Source: Todiramphus chloris collaris (lineage: Eukaryota > Chordata > Aves > Coraciiformes > Alcedinidae). From it: a stretch of DNA of 64,000 nucleotides. Under the pieces are notes generated by a model that saw nothing but the letters and a program-made list of their open reading frames with translations, searched no databases and was not told the origin of the DNA. A program made the position numbers and the translations under genes. The stretch is taken from positions 372,531 through 436,530 of the forward strand of contig JANVCC010000270.1 of assembly GCA_025345505.1 (NCBI GenBank), read 5' to 3'. Numbering within the stretch: the first letter of the stretch is position 1; each line of letters begins with the position of its first letter. This document shows, piece after piece, positions 37,754 to 47,153 of this stretch.

Positions 37754-37946
37754 GCGATTTGTCACCCGTCCGTTCCCCGGCGGCAGGGCCCGTGGCCCGC
37801 GGAGGGCGGGCGACGACGAGGCGAGCTGGCACAGCGCGCTGCGGGCACTCTCGCCCAGGTGGCCACGGTGCCGAACGGACAACTCTGCGCGTGAAACGCG
37901 CTGCTGGGGCCGAGGACTTCGGGTTTCGTTTCTGCCTGCGCAGTCG
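37754..37946. other. Short CpG-dense patch
   Basis: By hand count about 27 CpG dinucleotides fall in roughly 193 bases, far above the surrounding density, including GGCGGGCGACGACGAGGCG-type sequence. The length is just under the classic 200-bp island limit. A 181-codon + frame (37414-37959) runs through it, but its arginine-rich end is explained by composition. There is no clear TATA box or exon. It could be a small CpG island of a non-coding transcript or a GC-conversion hotspot. Confidence 0.5.
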
Positions 37947-39456
37947 GTTCTGGAATTGAGTTAGTTCAGCCTGGTTGATGCCCTGTCTGTGTCTTCTGCT
38001 CCCTCCGAAGGCTTTGCCAGAAAAGGGACTTAGCAAGAAGAGGGAGTGTTGGGAGGTCTCCGTGAAGCCAAAGCCGTTGGGTCCTGATGTGAAAACGGTG
38101 GCGAGCAGGCATCAGCTGAAGCTGGAGGCAGCTCCCTCCCTGCCGAACAGCAGGTTAGGCCAGGAATCTGAGGAACCGTGCGGGGAAGGATCCTTCTCGA
38201 TGAGACACACGTGTCTTCAGTCTTCACACAGATGTGCGAGCTCTCTTTTCCAGGCTACTGCCAGATGTCTTCTGATAGAGGAAATGTGAACCCCGAGTCA
38301 GTACTCGGTGGAATTTTTTTCCCCTGGTTTGCTTATCCCTCCTGAGAAATCCAGAAGCTAAAGTTTTGAAAGTAGAAGGAAAAATAGAAGGGAAAGCTGA
38401 AGTTAATTGATTTAATTTCCTTCAGATTTTCCTCTACTACAAAAAATTTACAAACAGAGAAATAGTTCTTCAACAGAGATCAAATCCTGCTCTTTGGCCT
38501 CCTCAAGCTCAAATAAGAGTTTGTTTTGATAAACTGATTGATGGGGCGAATTCCGCTGTTAGTACTTCTGGCCTTTATCTTGCCACTGCTCCCAGGCAGG
38601 CTGGTCGAGGACCGCGGGACTCCTGCTGTGGGGACTCCTCCCTTCCAGATGTCATCAGGAGGGGACTGTCGCTGCTTTTTAAAAGAAAACAGAAGCGGTT
38701 CTGAGAGGAACTAATCATTTTTTTTTTTTCTTTAAATTACAATAACCAGCATTGCTCTGTTAAAAGAAAAATGGCTTTTTGAAAAACATGTCTTCACTTG
38801 ACAAAATCTCAGCACTTCCAAACCAGTTCGAATGTGCAAATATTCCAGCATGTTTCTAAACCTGGAAGTCATGCTGGGTAATCCATTCTCTGAAATTGGG
38901 TTTTCTGGGTATTTCATCCTTAGAAACTTGGTTGCGATCCTCTGCACAAGAGCTTCCTCAAATGGGCAAGCATATGTGAAAAAGACAGGATGGGTAGGGG
39001 CAGAAATTGTGTGTTGACAGCAATTCTAGATTATTCAATGAAAGGAAGGACAGAAGTCAGTCTGAAGAATAAAATTAGCATTTTCTTCTCGCTGGACCCT
39101 ATCTCTTTTACCAGCAAACCAGTACAGGTCTCTCTGCTATGTCTGCCTGGTGCTGCCCTGTACACCTTCATTTGTAGGCAGCTGAATCCAAAAAGGAAAG
39201 TTTAAAGCAGCTCTGTCTAGACCCAGCGATGTGACTCATGAATGCACAGCCGATAGCCAGTTCCACGCTGTCTTCCTGGGACTGCAAACTGCCTGAAGCT
39301 ATGGCTTGAAAAGACACGCACGTGTATATGTGTGTGTTGGGGGGGAGTGTTTCATTTGGGGTTTGTTATAAAACTGTTAATTTTGTAATCAACTCTTGCT
39401 TATTTTATTACTAATTATTTTAGCTGATGGGAGATGTTTAATGAGAGGCTAGGCCA
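37947..39456. other. Gene-free stretch
   Basis: No recognised exon. An 11-T run occurs near 38719. Alternating CACGCACGTGTATATGTGTGTG-type sequence followed by G7 lies at about 39316-39346. Open frames are under 105 codons. Confidence 0.5.
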
Positions 39457-39549
39457 TGAGGAAAGTAAAGGAAGGAGCAGGAAGATAAGAAGGTGGAAAA
39501 GCCTCAACTGAAACAGAGGAAGGTGGAGAAGCAGAAGAAGAGAGACAGG
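39457..39549 (+). repeat. Purine-rich tract (GA-rich)
   Basis: About 93 bases made mostly of G and A with scattered pyrimidines, in units such as GGAAGG, GAAGAAGAG and GGTGGA. It lies just upstream of the retroelement-like segment; whether the two are related is unknown. Confidence 0.55.
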
Positions 39550-39689
39550 TCTTGGGAGCAAGTTATGACAGTAGACTGAGGGTGGCACCTATTTAAGTCC
39601 AGGTAACTTTAAAAAGAAGTCCCTGTGTTGACAGAAGGACTTCTGGTCTACACCATTCCCTGACATCAAAAACCCAATTCCTTCAGAAA

Positions 39690-40140
39690 ATACTTGATTA
39701 AGAAATAATTGTCAGCCAAGTCCTTAGCAGGACAGTCAGCAAGCCAGTGATCCTCCAGAAGAAGAGTAGGACTGAGCTCAGCAGAGCTGTAAAGGGCACC
39801 AAGCACTTGCACGTACGTCAGAGCACGATGTGGATCCTGCCATGGCTGGCGAGAAGAGGGACGAGCTAATAAAAACATCGTGGGTTTGCATACAAGGGAA
39901 ACCAGGCCACCAAACTGGCTGCTGGAGCAGCCAGGCCATGCTCCCAAGGGAACAGCAGCTTAACCAACAGATGTTTGCTCAGATAGCAAACATGTGGAAT
40001 CTTCCGGTGATGGATTTATTCAAATCCAGGTGGCCAGGAGCCAGGAATATGAAAAAGAAGGAGGGTAAAAATTACATTTATAGCTCTTTACTGGCCCAGC
40101 AGATTATACTTTTCATGAATGAGAGAGACATCAGTTAGCA
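39690..40140 (+). pseudogene. Decayed retroelement: RNase H / C-terminal pol remnant, DIRS-like
   Basis: Conceptual translation on the + strand recalls the RNase H end of DIRS/Ngaro-type (tyrosine-recombinase) retrotransposon polyproteins. In order: PEEE at 39755-39766; ELSRAV (about 39774-39791) where the family has LELRAV; VR..T (39813-39827) where it has VR.DNT; RRGTS (39852-39866) where it has QGGT.S; then, in a different frame, L...F..I...W..P..DLF.SR at 39959-40030, which matches the family pattern in spacing and key residues (F49, I52, W56, P59, D62-L63-F64, R67 counting from 39830). The frame changes and stop codons show it is long dead. The catalytic Asp-Asn pair is lost. No LTR, integrase or recombinase part was convincingly found nearby. 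An old Gypsy relic is the main alternative. The pattern is recalled from family knowledge, not searched. Confidence 0.42.
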
Positions 40141-42940
40141 AGCTCTACAGCGTCCTGATTTTTTGAAGCCTCAGAGTGACAGGACGCAGGTCATTCAGAT
40201 GCGAAACAAACGTTAGGGGACCAGGAGCCTGCAAAAATTCTTCCCTGCAGGATGTCCTTACTGCTGCCCTTGACTCAGTTGGGATTCATGGCATGCATGT
40301 AAGCAGAGGAAATGTCCCAGCTCACACCAGATATTTTTCCAGGTTTGTTTTTTTTCTTTTTCTTAGAATAAATCTGTCATACATTCCACATGAGGAACTT
40401 TGTCAAATAACTTGGGCTTTCTGAACTTTTATAGATAATGTCTGTAGCTCACAGGGAATTCAGACTCTTCTGTGCCTGCTCTCAGACAACACAAAGCCGC
40501 TGTAGGCCCCCTGTCTCGCACGTACGGATGAGAATAGTGGTTGGTATTTCACCAGACTCTTTTATAAACTGGTGCCTTTTCCTTTTTCTGTTGAGGTAGT
40601 ACTTTGGGACCTATCTTTGTGGTTCAGGATTTCTGGTCTATGAGCACAATATTTGTACAGCAGAAGGACAGACTGTTCTCAGAAGATGAGATCTAAGAGG
40701 TGGCAGATGAAAACAGCCCCCAACAAAGTAACGCTGCGGCTCCGTTGCTCAAATGGAAAAAGACTGGCCAAGTCCCATTTTCAGCTTTGGAGTTCCACTA
40801 TGCAAATTTATAAGCAATAAAAGCCTCCTGAGAAGGGATCCCATGTATTCTACCATAAAGTTGGTTTATTTTCACTTAAAGAACATAGAAAGATGGCCAC
40901 TGGTGGAGAGGTCAGAGTGTTTTAATGGGGGCCCTCAGAAGCAGGTAAAAGCCGTATTTTGCAAAGCAAACCAGGTTCTGCTTTCCGGACAGACTGCTTA
41001 GAGCTCTGCATTAGCTCGTGGCTTCCATCTATCTCCCTGTTGTCTCTTGCCAGAGATTGCAGGGTCCCAGAGGAAGGAGCTGCGTTTTCGGTTGTGTGTT
41101 TGCACAGCGCTAAAAGCCGATGGGGATTCCTTAGTGAGGCACGACGCAAGTGTGTGGGAGGGGAGCGGGCTCGGCCCCCAAGGCCTGTCAGCCTGCTAGA
41201 GACAGGCCAGATAAAGGATGAAAGGGGGAATGGCCAGGAAGGTACCAAAGGTCAAATCGTGGCAGGGCTGCACATGGGACAAATTCTCTGACGTTCAGCT
41301 CTGCCCCTGGACTCCCCGGCGAGTGCCCTGGGAGCTCTTTTCCCGTGCCATGTTAACTCAGGGAAGCATTCCGAGTTCTGAAGCGTTCCCCCCGGTTAAG
41401 AGAGGAGGAGGGTGTGTGAGAGAGTGTGTTTGTCTGGGGGCTCGTGGACGAGGCGCAGTTTGCCAGGTGGAGGAAGCGCCGTTTATTGTGCTGGCTGACA
41501 TAGATCAAGGCCTGTAAACAACCTTGTTTGTGTGGAAATATTAGGGTTTGGTTTTCTCTAGGTTGTGTCGTTTGGCTTCATAAAATCTATAGCATCCTCC
41601 TGAAAACTTTACCTTGCTTTATCTTCTTACATTACAGCTGTAATGATGTTAGTTGATGAAGGAGGTTGTCAAAATATCTTCCAGTTTCCTACCATGGTTT
41701 TTGCCCAAAAGAATGGGCACATTTCTCAGTGGAGAGGTATCTATTAGATACTATTCCAGCAGTGAAATATGTATACCAAGATGTTTGGGTGCACATTCAT
41801 GGCATAGCGCTGGGGGCGGGGGGTCATTTGGACGGGAGATGCCAACTTCAGCCCTAGCAAAGAGGACTTTAATAGTGTACAGATGGAGCAGGCAAAAGCT
41901 CAGTTTTGAAAGTCTCTGTGATAATGGGACACAAGGTAGTTGCTGCTCTGGGAAGCTTTGCATTTATGATGTCAATTTAATATCCTGTGAGAACCCATAC
42001 ACGAACCTCAGCACTTGACACTGCAACTGACTCGGGTGCCCCAACGGCTGAGGTGAAATCCTGTTCCTGTTGAACCTCATGGACGTGCCCCTGCTGACTC
42101 TGGCCTCCAGTAAGGTGTGAGAGAATAACCACAGGCTCGGGATTTCACTCGGGGAGCTGAGGCAGTTCCAGCCCATGAAAAGCACCTAGAATTTCAGGAG
42201 ATTGCAAGAGTTGCTGAATAGTGTCCCCTGAACATTAGCGTCACCCAAGGAAGCTGAGATACATGCTGAAGGAAAAGCTGCTCTCTCTGAGTTCCTAATG
42301 CTAAAAGGAAACACTGTGATGAGTCCTGCAAGGCCATTTTCAAAGTGTTTTGTCATATGTTGATTAAATACGTAAATGCATCATACAAAAGCATTGTTAT
42401 GCATGTCTTAAAAAAAATAATATGTTTCTTTATTTAAAATGACATAAGGAACTTGACTAATTTTCTGGGAAGATTGTCCAGTGAATCATTTCTCTTCCCT
42501 CTGGTCCAGTAACACTATCGCAGAGCCACCAAAACTCATCCTGAAAAGCAGACAGAAAATCCTGCAACTTTGGCCCATCTGAATTATCTGGCTGTTGTAC
42601 AGTGCTTCTCTAGGCTTAATTAATCTTACTTTGGGCATTAAAGTTACTTGAAATAGATTTGATTTTAAGATACCACCAAGCACGGCTATCTTACCTGTCT
42701 GCAGCGGAGAGGTCTATCAGTGGTTTTTTCCAACATCTTTTTGCTGTAGTTAATCCTTATCTGTCTATGATTTCAGTATTGTTTCATGCAGTCCCACACT
42801 TTGCCCAGCCTCTTAATTTACACATTTGGCTTGGCTGGTCCCTTTCACCCTGCCTGCAAATTTATCCCATGTCATCTCCTCGTAGCAATTTATGACCTCT
42901 ATAAAATGGCATCTAGAGTCACTTTTTATGTTTCTGAGTA
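40141..42940. other. Gene-free stretch
   Basis: No recognised exon. I read the first 300 bases after the retroelement relic for a recombinase remnant and saw only a vague similarity near 40300-40345, not enough to call. Open frames up to 121 codons (41653-42018, +) lack domain features. Confidence 0.45.
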
Positions 42941-43120
42941 ACGGTTAGAAAGAATTGCACAGGGAATCAAAAATCTAATCAGTTGTACATTATTTTTCTA
43001 TTTATAACAGCGAGCGGTCATTGACAATATTTGGCAATTTTACAGACAAGAGCCCGGACTATTGTGCTTTTGAATGTAATTTATTAAGCAAATAAAACTC
43101 TTATTGGTAGCGGGTCCTGT
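42941..43120. promoter_or_regulatory. AT-rich block with SOX/homeodomain-type sites (candidate element)
   Basis: Contains CTAATC, TTATAACAG, TTGACAATA, ACTATTGT, AATTTATTAAG and TTATTGG in close order, with low homopolymer content. ATTGT is a SOX-type core and ATTGG is a CCAAT box on the other strand. It looks like the AT-rich conserved elements around vertebrate developmental genes, but this is an impression from motif content only. Confidence 0.18.
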
Positions 43121-45810
43121 TAAACCCGTGGCACGGCTTGAGCTCCAGGCCTGCACAGCTGTGGAGGTTTCACAGGACCTGTGCACGCTTGCACGTCTGG
43201 ACACTAATATTTTACACTTACTTCATAGTTTTGTTTGTTCAATTGCTTTTTATGCTTTTGATTGGACTGTAACCAGCCATTTATAGTAGAAACCTTGGGT
43301 GCGGAAGGAGGGGGCAGTGCAAGTAATAAAATGCATTTATTCTGGGAAGAATTAAATCCCTGGTTTATGAGGCATGGTATTTAGTAACTCCAAGCAGTGG
43401 AGAAAAGGGCCAAAATATTAGTGGCTTAGACTGGCATAAAAATAATCTCTGAATATAGCATATTGAGGGCAAAAAATTACTGGTGCAAAATCACCCTGTG
43501 ACAAGCGGGACCGAATTCAGCACTGTTCCTAAACTGATTGTGGAAGCTTTAATTCCTTTCTTTCCCCAGCTAAATTCTCCCCATAAAGCGGGTTTGCTCA
43601 CGAGAAGGCAGCCTTGTAACGTTGTAGGGAGTTAATATAATCTCATCGCCTGAGCTCGTAGTTGTGTGGGCAGGTAAACAAGTTTGGCTCTATTTCTTTC
43701 ACAGTGGTTTGTATGTAGCAGGAAAAGCTTTTCTGTTTGTTGGTTTTTTTAATACTTAAATGATTGTGGCTCTTGTTGCCCTCCTGACTGATGAATCGGG
43801 GTTGTTTCCCTTCCAGTTAGTGAGACTACAGCAATACAGACCAGCACAACCAAAGCCCACCTGGACCGTAGGTGCTGACGAGGAGTCAGCCCAGAGGCTG
43901 CTGGGCTCTTCACGTGGCTACCACGGCTGTCCTTTGGTTAGATCTCGTGATTTGCATAACGCCTTGGAATGAATTAAAAGAACAGGGTGTTGCACTACTT
44001 GCCTAAACATTTTCTCTGGGAAATAAAAGCTGTTGCTTCGCATCGCCGCTCTCGAGGTGCCGGGTTTGTGGGAGTAGCAGCAGAGGGGCTCGGACATCAC
44101 TTACGACTTCTGCGGGTTGGTCTGGGGGGAGGCGTTTATCACCCCCAGGTGAAGCTTGTTTGGGAGCTTCTCCACGTTCTGCAACTGGATTCTGGAGAAT
44201 CTTCCATTGTCAGGGCAGCTCTTACTGCTTTTAGTGATGTTTGCTTCAAAACAGCTCTGCCCATCAACGCCGTGGGCTCAGGGAGCGCGTGGACCGGCAG
44301 CCGTGGACACGGCCCCTCGGCGCAGCATCGCCTGCTGCGGAGGTTGCCTCTTGTGGTGCCGTGCTGCCTTGTCCCGTGGCAGGTTTTGCTTTTCAAAGAA
44401 TCTCTGCCTCTTTCTACTTCTTTTTTTATTTTTTGTTTCCCAGAGAGGAAAGGGAGGCGTGCCGTAGGCTGGTTCAGAAGGCACCAGTGGGTTGAAGAGT
44501 CTGTGAGAATGAGCATTAGTATTAACCAGGATATCCTGTCCCTTGATCATCGCCTCAAGGATGAGGGACCTTTTATGTACGGTCTACCTTGGTTTGTGGC
44601 TGAGAAAAGAAGAGACTTCATCCATTTTAGGAATTTTGAAGAGGGGTGGCCATGGCAGGGGGGAGGAAAAGTTAATAGGAAACAGATTTAGAAAAATATT
44701 GTATCTATCCTTCTGGGTGAATAAATCAGCAACTGGAATAGCTTGATAGCTGTAACCATAACCTACTGCACTGCACAGAATTAAATACTCCCTTTAGGTC
44801 ACTGCCTACGTACTGTGTCCTATCTCTGCGCTCGGCAGCAAGTTCCTGCCATGTGCAGCAAACCGTTGCGAGGAAGCAGATGGGGGACAGTCGAGGTGGG
44901 GCTTTTAACAAAAAATAAGTGGAAATTATCATTAGTAAAGGACCACTTGGATTTCACTGCACCCTGTTTGTGTGCTGCGTGCCTGGGATGTAATTTGATT
45001 GCCTGTGCAAATGTACAGTTAAACCCTTCCTGGAAGACCGGGAGCTGTGCTCTCCTCATGGCACCGGTCAGTTCACGCTGGCCCAGGTCTCTCCTCAGCT
45101 GAGTTTGTCTGCACTGGTACAGGCAGCAAGAGAAAACCAGCTGCTACCCTGTCCTCCACCTTGCTATCTTCAGTTTGGTTTTCCACACCCAAAGTCATGC
45201 TCATATCTTGGGGAAGTTCTTTCAAATTCATTTGAAAATGCAGCTGGCAGAGGTCTGTGGACTTTGATTTTCTTTAAATTACTACTTTCTGCTTGTTGTC
45301 AGTACTGCCCTATAACCCAAAATACCTACGCTTTGCGTTTCGCACCTAGCGACCTGCTTTTCTTCACAAACCTCTTCCCTGGCCTCCCCTACCCCACTTG
45401 TCCAAGCTGCCCCTGCACAACTGCTGACTCCAGGTCCTCGTTCAGCTGCACTGATGCAGGCTCTTGGAGTGTTGCCCATCCCCTTTACAGCGTTCCTCTA
45501 ATTATGGAACTGCTACCTCTGGGGTCCAGTAAAGCTTCACACTGTTAGTGAGTAATAAAGTACCTGAACTCCTTTTTCTTTATTACTTATTTGTTTGTTT
45601 TAATCTTTTTGACTTCTTTGGTACCTTCTGGCCTTCCTAAAGGGAGCCCCCACCTACTGCAGTAAATTGTAGCTGTAGCCTTGATAATGCAGTACTTGGA
45701 CAATAAGGTCTCAAGGGGTGCTTACTGAAAGAGATTAAACTGTAATTAAACTGCCCTGTGAGTAAGAAGGAAAAGGGGAAAAAAAAAGATTTGTGGTTTT
45801 CATAAAGCAC
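43121..45810. other. Gene-free stretch with the window's longest open frame
   Basis: Includes a CpG-rich patch, densest at 44262-44375, through which a 234-codon open frame runs (43987-44691, +). The frame opens at GTG; its first ATG comes only near codon 170, and the product shows no domain, signal peptide or repeat I recognise. A polypyrimidine-AG acceptor-like sequence, TTTCCCTTCCAG, ends at 43816, but no matching exon is evident. I regard the frame as chance, helped by GC content. Confidence 0.45.
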
Positions 45811-45872
45811 AAAAAAAAAAAAATACATTCACTGGTGTTTACAGCCCAGAGACTTTTTTTTTTTTTTTTTCC
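45811..45872. repeat. A13 and T19 homopolymers in inverted arrangement
   Basis: A13 at 45811-45823 and T19 at 45854-45872 are separated by 30 bases. A transcript through this could fold into an A/U stem of up to 13 pairs. No retroposed sequence with terminal repeats was recognised between or beside them. Confidence 0.75.
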
Positions 45873-46087
45873 ATCTTGACTACAAAACAATCTTATTTTT
45901 AGCTGGAAAGGGTTTGCAGCAGTGCCATATCAATCCCACAATCCTCTTCGTCGAAATAATTGCACCGAGTCAGTCCCCAGTCAGCACTAACTGACTGAAA
46001 AGCAGGAAAGAAACATTTAACACACACGCATAGAATTGGGTGAAATTTGCCATAAAATCATGAATTTATGTAAGCAGTCTGCAGTTC
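45873..46087. other. Short gene-free stretch
   Basis: Nothing recognised. Confidence 0.5.
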
Positions 46088-46106
46088 TGTGTGTGTATAT
46101 ATATAT
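46088..46106 (+). repeat. (TG)n(TA)n compound microsatellite
   Basis: Nineteen bases of strict alternation, four TG followed by five TA units. Short dinucleotide repeat. Confidence 0.85.
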
Positions 46107-46799
46107 TTTTAAATGGGGCCTTGATTGAACATGCAGCTATGTAATATCCTTTTGTCTGAGCTGAAAATTGTGTTGAAGGGGTTGGGTTTTTTCGTTGGTG
46201 GGGGTTTTTTGGTTAACCCCTCCTCTTATCAGCTCCGCTGTTAAACATTGTGGCTCTCCAGCTATCAGTCTCCGATCAGCACAGTTAGTGCGCTTTACCT
46301 TCCAAGGAAGTGCACTTTGAGCCAGCTGGAGCACGAAAAATGTAGGAGCTGGAGAAAGTCATAATTGAAACAGGCGACTGCTCCAGTACAGACAGGAAAT
46401 AAAAGGAAGACGGGGCCCTTCAATGGATTAAATTAGATGTTTCAAATTCAGACAGTATCAGGAAAAAGAAGACTTATGTTAGGAAAAAAAAGGTAACAGT
46501 AAGTTCATTCAGCTGAGCACCCAACCCTCCCTCCTCCCCCTTACCATGTGTTTTTGCTGGAATCTGATGCACTGAAGGGTAGAAACTACCCAGGCCCCTC
46601 CGCTTGCCAAGCAACAGCGTAGCAGGTCCCCGTGCTCGTGGTACACTGCCCGTGTTTTCTGCCCTTCAGACAGTCCGTGGGTATTCTCTCACTGTAAATT
46701 AAGCGTGAAATCGCGCTGGGCTGAGGAAACGGGATTTCAGCTGCCCAGTGGTTAGAAATAGAAGTGTATTGTACCTAAAGCAAAACCGTAAGTGGTACT
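46107..46799. other. Gene-free stretch with G/T-rich segment
   Basis: 46170-46220 is G/T-rich (GGGTTGGG, GGTGGGGG, TTTTTTGG). The following 46220-46340 is of mixed composition with an inverted CTTCC-AA-GGAAG. No exon recognised. Confidence 0.45.
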
Positions 46800-47153
46800 C
46801 GCGTCCGGCCGGTTAGATGGAGATGTGCCCGGTTCCCTTCCCTGCACGCGGGCTTGCAGGTGCTTTTCTTCATTCAGACCAGCTCCTCCTTGCTGCCCGG
46901 CCACCCAGCCGTGCCCCGGCAGCGCTGCCGACCCGCGTGCTTTTGTTGTGCTGGCAGAATTTTCTCCTTGGGCGTTTGTGTGTGAATGTGCCCAGTGTGA
47001 AGGTTTCTATTCGCTCGGGGCTGAAAATGGCCCCGTTCTCCATCCGTGGCTCCTCGCCAGCTCCGAGGGATCGCTCCAGGCCCCTGACCCCTCTACGTTG
47101 CTCTGCGCCATAGAGCAGCCGATGAATCTGTGACGCGCGCTTTGGGTACGCGT
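46800..47153. other. CpG-island-like patch
   Basis: A hand count gives about 30 CpG dinucleotides in 354 bases with GC content near 58 percent, so the observed-to-expected CpG ratio is around 1, well above the usual 0.6 cut-off. It is the longest CpG-dense patch in the window. Open frames cross it on both strands (up to 122 codons) without recognisable products. In a bird such a patch may be a promoter of an unannotated or non-coding transcript, or simply a locally unmethylated or gene-conversion-biased site. No TATA box or confident initiator is seen. Confidence 0.5.

Noticed and set aside
37414..37959. 181-codon + open frame
   Set aside because: It ends in a CpG-dense patch where stops are rare; no domain, and its product is compositionally biased toward arginine and glycine.
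40176..40424. Frame after the retroelement relic as a tyrosine-recombinase remnant
   Set aside because: Only a vague HT...F.RF-type similarity, no catalytic R-H-R-Y pattern, and too close to the RNase H part.
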